From: Batkoa obscura
Taxonomy: Eukaryota > Entomophthoromycota > Entomophthoromycetes > Entomophthorales > Batkoaceae
Reading direction: 5' to 3'
Length of the DNA stretch: 64,000 bases
NCBI GenBank assembly: GCA_030770535.1
Contig: JASVEC010000001.1
Coordinates: 2,046,001 to 2,110,000, forward strand
In this document: positions 33,611 through 44,307 of the stretch, piece after piece
How positions within the stretch are numbered: position 1 is the first letter of the stretch
Layout: each line of letters opens with the position of its first letter
Position numbers and translations under genes: made by a program
The notes under the pieces: generated by a model
Database searches by the model: none
What the model was told of the DNA's origin: nothing
Seen by the model: the letters and a program-made list of their open reading frames with translations, nothing else

Positions 33611-34235
33611 ACACCTTTTATCCAAACGTTTGGCATGTCACTTATTTTTACAGACATATTTTTACGTTGATTTTTGGCAGATCAAGTTTGGTACTAAGTG
33701 GCAGGTAAATTTTAGCACTAAGTGGCAAATTATTATTGAAAAAATGGCATAAACTGTGCCAAATGTTATTACTTTTTTAAATCACTCATGGAATTTCAAT
33801 GTGTAATAGTAATAAAAATCTTGCATAGTTCTAATGAGAATGATTTTATAAATTACCCTATATGAGAATGTTTTTTTTGGTTTCATTATTTTTTTTATCT
33901 TTTAAGCGCTATTTGAGCGGAAAAATTGTTAATAAAATTGTTAAACACAAAAATACATCCCCATATAGCTTATTAGTAAACATTTTGTTATTTAAAAATT
34001 ATTCTTTCAATACATTTTTAGCAATATATTATAATTTCTTAATTGTATAAATAAAAACAATTTAAAAATATGCTTATTTTATTGAAAAAAGTTACTCTTT
34101 TTTTTTCAATAGTAATCTGCCATGTGATATCAACATTTATTTGCGAATTGAACCAAAACTTGATCCGTCAAAAGTAAACGTAAAAATTATACTCGTTAAA
34201 ATATGTAACATGCCAAATATTTTGATAAAAGGTAT
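33611..34235 (-). mobile_element. long-TIR element, copy B, carrying a nested MITE
   Basis: The reverse-orientation counterpart of 3168-3708. The ends are inverted repeats (ACACCTTTTATCCAAACG left; TTTTGATAAAAGGTAT right). It is ~109 bp longer than expected because MITE copy 14 sits in its middle. Non-coding. Confidence 0.82.
33859..33967 (+). mobile_element. MITE copy 14, nested in the long-TIR element
   Basis: Complete MITE (TATATGAGAATGT left, ACATCCCCATATA right). Copy A of the host element reads ...GAATAGCTTATTAG at the matching place, and here the site reads ...CCCTA-[MITE]-TAGCTTATTAG. This shows a TA target duplication. Confidence 0.92.
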
Positions 34236-35355
34236 ATATCAAAATAAAACTGGTAAAAAGAAAGTGAAAAAAGATATACAAAATTAATTATTAAAATAAA
34301 ATTGAGATTTAATAAATTCTTACGAATAAGTATTTCAAATAGATTCCAATAATATCCAGTTTAATATTATTAAATCGCCATAAGTTTTATGAAAAATTAA
34401 AAATAACATTTTATTAATTTTTAATTTAATATGATTAACGCAAGATGATAACTTTTAACTACATCATTTTAATATTTATTTTTGGCACATTTCTTTTTCA
34501 TTAGTTCATGATTATTTTAAATCTAATTTTAAAATGTTAATTGATATTTTATTATAAAACAAATAAAATCTTTATCTTTAACTATTGAAAATTTGTTATG
34601 AAATAAACTATTATCTATGACAGTCAACAAAACAAATAAACAAAAATACAAAAAACTATTAATAATCTCCTTCTACTTGTTCTTATAATATTATCTATTG
34701 AAATTCAAAAAATAATAAATTCATTAGTGGTAAAAAGGAGGACACAGAAAATAATTTAATAAAAATAATCATTTTAATTGGCTAAATTCAAATTTTTTTG
34801 ATGGAGAAAAAGCTAGAACTATTTATTGTAGGGGTAAAATCAATTTTTTAAATTAGTTTCTATTTAGGTTTAGTAATTAAAAAAAAAGAAGATTGAGATT
34901 TAAGCATTAAAATTTAAAGGGAAAGTAGATTAAAAATTATCGGATTTTTAAGGAGGGTTTATTTTAATTATTTTATTAAATATGATTCATCGTTATGAAA
35001 TTATTGTATTTCTTTTCATTATTATTGTATGGTGATGTTATTTAAAGAAATATATTAAAATGACAAAACTTAGATAATTCTAATAATAGCTTTTTAGAAA
35101 TTCCATAATGCCAACTTACTTTTTACACCATGCTAAAAGTGAAAAGTGGAACCAATTGTTTTAATTGGCTAATATTTTATTTAACTAAGAATAAAAGTTA
35201 ACCTAAAAGAGTCAAAACTTTAGATTAAAATAAAAGAAGTGGTATGAATTTATTTTAATTTTTTAATCTTTTTATTTTATCTTTTTAGCTTATTGTTTTA
35301 TAAATTATTATTATTATTATTATTATTATTATAATATAAAAAATTATTGCATGTT

Positions 35356-38106
35356 ATGAATCGATATGAGATAAAAAAACAAATCAATTCTGGGGCATTT
35401 GGTTCTGTGTTTGAAGCTGTGGATAAAGAAAACAATAATAAGGTAAGTATTAATAGTTGATGATTACAATCTTCATAAATAATTATACTAACTTGTATAT
35501 TTCTTAGGTAGCTATCAAAAAAGTTCATAAAAAATTTTATGAATTAAATCAAAAAAAGAAAAATCGAGAAGTTAAAGTAATTACATAACAACTCTTTATA
35601 ACCTACAAAAATATTAATATTAATATTAATCTTAATCTTAATCATTAGGCTTTAAATGTATTATCACATCCTAATATAATAACCTTAATGGACTTTGTAC
35701 AAAAGGGAAATGGGTTATATTTCGTATTTGAATTAATGGATTATAACTTATATGAAGTTATTGCTAACCGTAGAGGAGCTCCATTTCCTTTATCATTAAT
35801 TCAATTTATATTGTAACTAATATATATTATTTCATAATAATACAATACTGATAACTTAATATTTATATAGAAAAGAGACTTTGATAGGTTTAAATTATTT
35901 ACATAACTCTGGATTTTTTCATCGAGATATTAAACCAGAGAATATATTAGTATCTGGAAATAAAGTTAAAATAGCTGATTTCGGATTAGTTAGGGAATTA
36001 AATTCAGGTTCAAAGAGATTATCAAAATATGTTAGTACTAGTTGGTATCGAGCACCAGAAGTATTTTTTGGATCTCAAAGTTATGATTCATCAATAGACT
36101 TATGGGCCTTAGGTGCAATAGCTTCTGAATTAATGACATTAAAACCTTTATTTCCTGGGAAAAACGATAATGATCAAATATTTTTAATGTGTAATGTATT
36201 GGGTTCACCAACGGAATCTTTTTCTTTAGGTGGTAAATGGACACTTGGAATACAATTAGCTTCTATTCACGATATTCGATTTCCAAAAGTAGAAGAAGGA
36301 AGTTTAAAATCAATATTACAAGCATATACTTATTATGATACTGCTTGTCTACAATTTATTGTTAGTTTATTACAATATGATCCAAGTTTAAGACTTACTG
36401 CAGCAGAAGCATTAGATCATCCTTTTTTTAGTTTTACTTATAGTAATAATAATGATCAAAACGTTGATTTATCTATTTCTTATCCTTATTTTCCAAAAGA
36501 AATTACTCAAATTGATTTTTCTAATCATTCATTAGAATTACCTAATATCAATGGCAACGGTACTATTTCTCCTTTTATTAATGGCTTTATGTCATCTTCA
36601 GAAGAGGATTTAGAAGAGGAAGAGATTATTATTAATAATGAAATTAATCAACAAATAGAATTAGAAGATAATTTTAATTTATCTTATTCAAGTGATAAAT
36701 TAAGTGATCCACATTCTATTATTTATAATACAAATAATAATGAATCTTCTACATTATCTATGTGTTTTGATTATCCACAGAATGAAACGTCTTCTTTTTG
36801 TTCCTTAAATAATTTACCGAATTTAAATCAAAATCAAAATCAAAATCAAAATCAATCTAATAATGATCAAGTAGATGAAGAAGATGTTAATAATAATCAT
36901 AAACCAGTACCATTTTATCTACAAAAGAAAGAATTTCAATTATTCGCTCCACCACCTAAATTTTATTATAATGAAATGGAAATGAAAAGATTAAGTATAA
37001 ATAGTAAGAGAATTAGTAATAATAGTAGTAATAAAAGGAGAGCCTCTGAAATTTACTTTAACTTTGATAAACATAATCAAACCCATGATACTTTTGATAT
37101 GACAAATAATTCTACTACTTGTAATTATAATCGACGTCACTCTTTATATGATATTTTAGATTCTTCAGAATTAGCTACATTTCCAATCTCATTATCAAAT
37201 AATGAACCTAAGATGGTAGATAGTAGTACTTCTCCAATAAAATCCCCACTTCGATTAAAAGAACATAATAAGAGAGAAAAGAATCATTTTCGTAAACCAA
37301 GTAAACTTGTTTCAGGTTTAAGAAGAATGTCTAATATTTTATCAAAAGAATTTATCAATATAAAAAAAGGAAGTAGTAGTGGAATTTATAGTAATAGTAA
37401 TAGTAGTAATAATAGTAATACTCGACAACATAAAAGAGGACTAAGTTTAACTATTGGTAATAAGGAAATGTCTTCTTCTACTACTGCTTCTTCATTAAGT
37501 CCAAATATCAATGGAAATTATTATAAAGATAATGAATTTCAACAATTTATTGAAAATACATTTAGTGATATAGCAAATGATACTACAATTAATAGATTAT
37601 CAAGTTCTTGGGATCAATTTGAAACACATTCTGATTATTTAAGTATGAATAATTATAATAATTATCAATATAAAACTAATTTAAGTTTAACTAATAGTCA
37701 AACTACAAGTCGAAAAAATAGCAATAAAAAATTGAATCGTAAATTAAGTTTTAAAATTAAATCAATGAGTCCAAAGAGTCCTAATAATAATTCAGCATTA
37801 GCTTTTAATTTAACTTCCAATTATACAAAAGAACTTGATCGAAATAACAATTCAAATGATAAATTTTTTGTAACTTATTCACATCCAGCTACTCCCAATA
37901 AAATTAAACTTAAAAACCAATTAAACTTAAATCATAGTTATGATAGTACTAGTACTACAACAAATCATAATAATAATAATAATACTTTGGGATACAAAGG
38001 GAGTATTAAAAAGGAAAATATTAACAATGATAAAAAGAGAAAGGAATCGATTAATGGGTTATTTAATAGAATTAAATTATTTTTTAATTCAAAGAAAGTT
38101 AGTTAG
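35356..38106 (+). CDS. RCK-family protein kinase (MAK/ICK/Ime2-like)
   Basis: Four exons (35356-35442, 35508-35576, 35649-35812, 35871-38106) encode 851 aa. The kinase domain spans residues 1-~285: GAFGSV loop (13-18), VAIKK (Lys33), HRDIKPEN (Asp126), DFG (143-145), WYRAPE (165-170). The short N-lobe, the YVSTSWYRAPEV segment and the CMGC-type insert (FPGKNDNDQIFLMCNVLGSP) fit the MAK/ICK/MOK group (fungal Ime2/Pit1). The activation loop has SKY (158-160) where the family normally has TxY/TEY/TDY. The ~560-residue tail is Asn/Ser/Thr-rich with an NQ repeat and many basic patches, probably disordered and regulatory. Intron 1 has a TACTAAC branch site. Such kinases act in meiosis or morphogenesis. 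Confidence 0.88.
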
Positions 38107-38882
38107 ATATAATATTTAATTAATAATCCGATATTTTATTTCTCTTGATTGTTTAATAAGTCATATACCTTTCCCCTTTCCTCTTATTTTCTAACCTCGA
38201 TTTAACTTTTTCTTCTCTTCTAACTTCTTTTTCAGCTTCGGCTTATCTTTTTTCTTCCCTAAATTTAACCTCTCTTCTTCTCTTATTTTTTTAAAGGTAG
38301 AGCCTTCTAGTTGTTTAGTTTATAATAAACTTTGTAATAAATTAAAATGTAATATTCTAAATTAAATTGAATAATTCTAATGATACCCTTAAATTATCTT
38401 ACTTTTTTTAATATTAAGTTTAACTTTAATAAATGTTATAAGTGATTATAAATGATAGTTTAATAGTGATAAAGTTAAATATTAATTAAATAATTAAATA
38501 ATTAAATAATTAAATCTTGAGTCTATTTATATTAGTTGAAACAATGACTTTATAAAATTTCATAATACTATAATCCAAGAGTAAGGAATGAATAATACGA
38601 TAGAAATGCATTTAATAATTCTAATTATTGTTATTTATAAGCAGCATAATAGAAACGCATTTAATAAAGAATTATATTATTATTGTCTATGAGTATCATA
38701 ATAAAAATGCATTAATAAATTATACTATTATTATCTTTGGAAATAAATTCTCAATTTCACATAAACCCACCCTATTCTAAATAAAAACTAGAACATTCCT
38801 ATTTTTTAAAGTTCATAAACATTTTAAAAATAATATAAAACATAACAATTATAAATAAATAAAGCTTTTATTAGTATTATAA
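38107..38882. other. convergent intergenic spacer
   Basis: A pyrimidine-rich tract at about 38165-38310 reads as a Lys/Glu-rich stretch on the minus strand but has no start. Otherwise it is AT-rich with no feature. Confidence 0.45.
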
Positions 38883-40978
38883 TTAAACCAATGTAAACCC
38901 TATTGATTCATTAATTGAATAAATCAACTTTTGTTTAAAATGATTATAATTTAAATATTTTGGTAAACATAATTGATTAAAACAAGTATGAGCTATGGGT
39001 AATCTAAAATAAAAAATATTATAAATAGATAAGTATAACATTAACAATAAGCAAATAAAATAAAATAAAATAAAATAAAATAAAATAATAATATAAAATT
39101 ATAAACTTACAATCTCACATCATCACTCAAATAAGAAATTTTAAACTTAAAATTCGTTACTCCATTTAAAGGTAACCTCTCTGAACCGGTAATAAATTGT
39201 ATTAATTTCTTTAACTCTTTTTCATTAAATTCATCAAGGATCTGCCAAAATAATCTAATAACTGTAAATCATTCTTATTATTATAAATATAATTATAGAT
39301 ATCTTACTTAATAGTTATATCCTCTACTATATATCCATCATAATCTGTTACAGCCATCAACTCCTCTAGGTTTATTGGGGAAGGATTACCACAAATTAAT
39401 AATTCAATTTCTAAAGGTTGAAATAACTTGTATATGTTTAATTTTTATACTTATAAATAGTTACTATTATTATTATTATTACTAACTTACTGATAATGCA
39501 TTGCCTCCACAAACTTTATAAAATCCTTTTTTAAATTTCAAAAATTGAGATTCAATTGATTTATTAAATATATAATCAATATATTTAGTTACGTATTCTA
39601 ATAAATAATATTAATATTAATATATTATATTATATTATATTATATTATATTATATATCTTATAATATAATATACTATTATTACTAATTACCATTTTTATT
39701 TTTTTGATTGACCATTATATTTTCTCCATTTTCAACTAAATTAACTGTTATTATTTTACCATATCTTTTATAACAATAAGTAAAATCTAAATTAAATATA
39801 TCTTCTATATCATCTTCATTATAATTTAATAATTTTTCTAAATTATTAGCAATTAACTAGAATAATATAATTAGTAAATAAAATATTCTATTATAATAAT
39901 AACAATTCAAACAGTTGGTTTATTGCTTATTGTTATTATTATTGTTATAATAATAATACTTTCTTACCGGTTGATAACATTTTAAATCTAATAAATCTAA
40001 TTCAATATTGAATAATTTTTTAAATAAAGCAGTTGGTAATTGTAAATTTAATATTGTAGAATTATAAATAGCTAATCCGACAATCTAAAATAAAAATAAT
40101 TTATATTATTTAATATTATTTAATATTATTTAATAAATATTAATTTACCACTCCAAATAAAAAATAATTTTGTTCATTTTCTAAACAATTCATATTAAAC
40201 CAAAAATATTGACTTGTTTTTTCATAATAAAACAATCCTAATTAAAATCAAAAATTAATAAATGTATATAATTATTATATATTATTATATATTATTATAT
40301 ATTATTATATATTATTTTTCTTACCATATTTTGGATTCATTAATTCATTAATCAATAACATAAACCATTCTTTAGTTAAACCACCTGCATCAATTCCATC
40401 TTCGCCAATAAACTTAATTGTTAATTTCTTCTTTAAATCTTTACTATGTTTAGATAACTAAATAAATTAATAATTAATAATTAATTAATATTAAAATTAA
40501 TTTACTTGATTTAACGAATCTTCAATTAAATATTCCCTTCTTATTTTTAAACAAAGAAATGGAGTGCTCGCTTGATTTTGAAATAATATGGAATGAATTA
40601 CTTGCTAATTAAAAATATACTTCTTTATCATTGTTGTCATTGTAATTGTTTAATTACCTTCAACTTTTCTTTCATCTGCCTAATAGCATCTAATTCTAAT
40701 ATTAATACTTTTGATCCCATACTAATTAAAAAAGGGTATTGACAGAAAGAAAAAGAACTATAAAAAATAAATAAAATAAATAATCAAGTAATATAAAAAT
40801 GAATATCAAATAATAAATCTTTGTCAATATTAATAATTATAATAAATATTAAATTACCTATTTCTATTTCTCCAATTATCATAATCTAATGAGAGATCTA
40901 AAAAATCCACAGTACTGTTATAAAATGTAGATAATGGTAATAATTTATTAATATTATTAATTGAAACTAAAATTAAAA

Positions 40979-41030
<52 letters not shown>

Positions 41031-42581
41031 TATATTATATTATATTATATTATATTATATTATATTATATTATTATTATATCATATTATTATATCATATT
41101 TTTAATATATATATATATATATATATATTATTACTATTTACTTACATAATAAACCCATAACTCTAGCAGCTGAAATAATTCTCCAATCAAATTGATAACT
41201 ATTATTTTTCAACATTAATCGTTGATTAATTGTTAAATATTCTTCATTTTCATTTGTTTTTAACAAATAAGTTATATATTTATTACTTAATTCAATGATA
41301 TATTTTAATTGAAGTTTATTACAGCTATAGAATAATAAATAAAATAAGTTAATATATTAATAATAAATATAAAATAAGTACAATACATTATATGTTGCTT
41401 ATTATTTAGATATAATATATAGTAATATATTATACTTACTTTAATATCCAATAAACTAAATAATTGTGTAAATTATCATTTAAATTACAAATTAATCCCA
41501 TAATTCGTGTTATTATTTCAATTGTTCTTTGATTATTTTTATCTTCTTTTATATTTGTACTGAATTCACTTAACTTTGGATTCTATTTATAAATGATTAA
41601 TTATATAAATAATAATAAATATCATGATTGAAAATAGTATAATATAATATATAATAATTAATTACTAATAATAATATCAATAGCCATTTAATATCTCTTT
41701 TACGCTTTAATGGCCTTAAAAATATGCATATAATTTAATAAACTTTTATATGAAAAATATACATTATTATTTCTTACTTACCTTCCAGGTCTTTTTAATA
41801 ATTTATTAATACAATCTAGTATTGTTTCCATTACTATTGTTGGCTAAAAAAAACAATTCCATTTAACTCTACTCCTTGATCAAATAATATTTCCTTATAA
41901 ACTTACCATTTCCTTAATAATCAATCTATACCCTTCTTCCACATCAAAAAAATTAATTCCACTTTCTCGTTTTGTTGATGTTTTTCTCTATAAAACAATT
42001 ATAAAAATAAACAAACAACATAAAAGTAAAATGATCAACTCACATTATTAAAAGCCAATGATAATTGATCCAAATTTAAAAAATTAAATTTGATATAATC
42101 TTTAATAAAATCAACCATTTCCTCCTCTTCAATTTCCTCCTTTTGTCTCAAATTATCCATCAATAACTGTATATTCCTTACACTTAACCCATTTTTTAAA
42201 TTTAATTTATTCATTGATTCTATACATTGTGATTAACTAGTTTCTTTTATTAATAAGTTGAAATATTAAAAGTTTACCTATTATTCTATCGTTATATTTG
42301 GTTAAATCTAATTGGGGAGTATTTAATTTAATTATTGTCAAATCATTCACAGTATAACATAAACAACATGTAAAACTTGACTTATTGGAATTCTTGAGTT
42401 TTCTATAAATATTATTGTTATTATATAAATTATTAATTTTTTTTCAAAAAATGCTTTACCCATTACAACATAAACAATATAAATATGTCTAGTTAAATAT
42501 AAATTTTCTATTAATTTATAATTTATTACTGATATATTCATTAATAATTACTTTTTCTTCCATTTCATTATTCTCTTTCAT
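38883..42581 (-). CDS. HECT E3 ubiquitin ligase, HUL4-like
   Basis: Twenty exons encode 725 aa (first exon 42581-42552, last 39003-38883, stop at 38883-38885). All junctions were placed by reading frame, and the sum is 2178 nt. The N-terminus has a small zinc-ribbon-like motif, YCLCCNG then [11 protein letters not shown] (residues ~14-40), as in fungal HUL4 proteins. The middle carries [14 protein letters not shown] and [13 protein letters not shown]. The HECT domain covers ~residues 370-725: [42 protein letters not shown] and the catalytic cysteine at 693 in [10 protein letters not shown]. It accepts ubiquitin from an E2 and transfers it to substrates. Introns are 44-180 nt, one full of microsatellites. 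It shares a 334-bp divergent promoter with the FAM210 gene. Confidence 0.9.
39057..39086. repeat. (AAATA)n microsatellite in HUL4 last intron
   Basis: Six perfect AAATA units inside the last intron of the HECT-ligase gene. Confidence 0.85.
40967..41145 (-). repeat. microsatellite-filled intron of the HECT gene
   Basis: This 179-nt intron holds, in plus-strand order, ~16 TTA/ATT units (40980-41027), ~9 TTATA units (to ~41070) and ~12 AT units (41106-41128). It is three to four times longer than the typical intron here. Confidence 0.85.
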
Positions 42582-42828
42582 TTGAAATATTTAAAAAAAT
42601 TAAATTATTTTGACTCAAAATGCTTGATCTTTAATAAAATAATCCCTATTTAATTTTACACCACCATCATTTAATCAATAATATAAAACTAATCAAGAAA
42701 CAAAATCAAATATGAAATATAAACATTTATAATACAATATATTAGATTAATAATAAAATATATACTACTATCTATAACCTTCGATTTATTAATATAACTC
42801 AATTCCAATATAAAAAACTCATTCAAAG

Positions 42829-42836
42829 TGACGTCA
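42829..42836. promoter_or_regulatory. CRE/ATF-type palindrome TGACGTCA
   Basis: A perfect bZIP (ATF/CREB) site lies 80 bp upstream of the FAM210-like ATG, in the divergent promoter shared with the HECT gene. A one-base variant in a similar context, GTGACATCACCCT, lies upstream of hexokinase at 44133-44140. Confidence 0.4.
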
Positions 42837-42915
42837 CCCTCTCTATTAAAATAAGAACAAATTATCTATTTTAATAATTTTTTATTTACAAAACATAATA
42901 AAGCAATACATTAAA

Positions 42916-43638
42916 ATGCTATTAAAACGAAGTTTATCGTTCAATATAACAAAAGTTAATAAATTTGTCTATAATATTTCACCTCTAAGATCGAGCTTAT
43001 TATTTAAGTCTTTGCCCACCGTTTCAAAAATTTTATCACTACATTCCTATTCAACTCAGCCTACTCATCTTACTAAACCACCAACACCATCGTCCCCTCA
43101 GCCCTCCTCCTCTTCCCCAATGAAAAAAAATTATCGATATTATTATGATCAATTTAAACAAAAGCCTGGTCATTACCTGTTCACTTTTCTTTTATTACAT
43201 GAATTAACTGCCATTTTACCTATTATTATTATTTATCTCCTATTCCAAATGAATAATATCAATGCTAAAGATTTTTTATTCTATTTTAATCAAGAATTGA
43301 TCTTATCAGTAGAAAAGAAGGCGTTCTACGTTTTGAAAAAATATTTGGGAATGAATTTTGATAATCAAATGATCGAAGGAATTAACAATGACATTAATCA
43401 AACTTATAATAAGAATGATAATAAGAATATTAATATCAATGACGATGATTCTATTACTCCCATTACTACTTCTACCACTACTAATTTAGCTTCTTTTTAT
43501 AATTTATTATTCGCTTATACTTTAGTTAAATTTTTAGCTCCATTAAGATTACTATTGTCAGCTACATTAACCCCTTATTGTTCCAAAAAAATGATTGAAC
43601 CTAGTTTCAATAGAATGAAAAAGTTATTAAAGAAATAA
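42916..43638 (+). CDS. FAM210/DUF1279 mitochondrial protein
   Basis: An intronless 240-aa protein. The first ~45 residues are basic, Ser-rich and lack acidic residues (MLLKRSLSFNITKVNKFVYN), a likely mitochondrial presequence. A Pro/Ser linker follows. The DUF1279 domain starts around residue 75 with YYDQFKQKPGHYLFTFLLLH and a membrane segment (AILPIIIIYLLF). It resumes after an Asn/Asp-rich insert with LASFYNLLFAYTLVKFLAPL and RLLLSATLTPYCSK, ending in a basic tail. Members (animal FAM210A/B, yeast Nat2-like) are mitochondrial inner-membrane proteins linked to mitochondrial translation and energy metabolism. The Asn/Asp insert between the two helices is unusual, but is in keeping with Asn runs in neighbouring genes. 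Confidence 0.75.
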   Translation: MLLKRSLSFNITKVNKFVYNISPLRSSLLFKSLPTVSKILSLHSYSTQPTHLTKPPTPSSPQPSSSSPMKKNYRYYYDQFKQKPGHYLFTFLLLHELTAILPIIIIYLLFQMNNINAKDFLFYFNQELILSVEKKAFYVLKKYLGMNFDNQMIEGINNDINQTYNKNDNKNININDDDSITPITTSTTTNLASFYNLLFAYTLVKFLAPLRLLLSATLTPYCSKKMIEPSFNRMKKLLKK

Positions 43639-44307
43639 TCAAATATAACAAATATGTTTTAATTTCTTTTACAAATAATATGGGGCTTGATTGCCAGTTT
43701 TTAAAGTCCTTGTTTTTTTTAATTAAAAAGTTAGGATAGAAAGCTGATATGCGGGTGTGACTTTAAATAAAACAACCTAAAATTTATTAAATAGATTGAT
43801 TTATAATAATGTTCTGGATTTTAGAAACTTTATATAATAATTGGAACTCATGTTATTTTGTTATTATTATTTAATTGGAATTATGTTCTTTTTTAGATAT
43901 CAATAAGGAGAGGGAGTTCATGAGTACAAATAAATAAATAAATAAATAAATAAATAGTATATGTAAAATTTATTTAAACTATTAAGTTTTCTTAAATTTT
44001 TATTATAAATATCTTAATTTTATTAATCAACATAAAACTTGAATAAATTCCTTACCTAATCTTAAACTTAAACCTTCCAAATTTTCAACAGCCTCAAAAA
44101 GGTCAACTCACAATTCAAAGAATTGATGAAGGTGACATCACCCTTAAAATATTATTACCAATCATTAAAACTTCTTTAAAAATAAAACAGTAAAAACAGG
44201 AAATCTACCAATCTGCATTCAATCTTTCAATTCTTTTTAAAAAAAGATATAAATACAACCCCACATCAACAATTAATCAATTTTTTAAACTTCAAAAATA
44301 AATTAAG
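43639..44307. other. intergenic region, hexokinase promoter
   Basis: It has an AAAT microsatellite at 43929-43956, a CRE-like TGACATCA at 44133-44140 and TATAAATA at 44248-44255, 53 bp before the hexokinase ATG. Confidence 0.5.

Larger units (their letters stand above)
31919..35355. other. gene-poor region with repeats
   Basis: It contains MITE copies 13 and 14, long-TIR element copy B (33611-34235) and a faint secreted-peptide relic (32681-32809). From ~34.3 kb to the kinase start I see only very AT-rich sequence, ending in a (TTA) run at 35306-35332. Confidence 0.55.

Noticed and set aside
38165-38310. Lys/Glu-rich stretch on the minus strand
   Set aside because: No start codon, only ~40 codons and a simple purine-rich composition. 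It is likely a low-complexity tract, though a gene relic is possible.
40961-41149. 62-codon poly-Ile/Tyr frame
   Set aside because: Translation of intronic microsatellites.
42347-42541. 64-codon minus-strand frame starting [10 protein letters not shown]
   Set aside because: It reads through two introns of the HECT gene. Splicing in another frame gives the conserved zinc-ribbon motif CLCCNG...CCLCYTVND.
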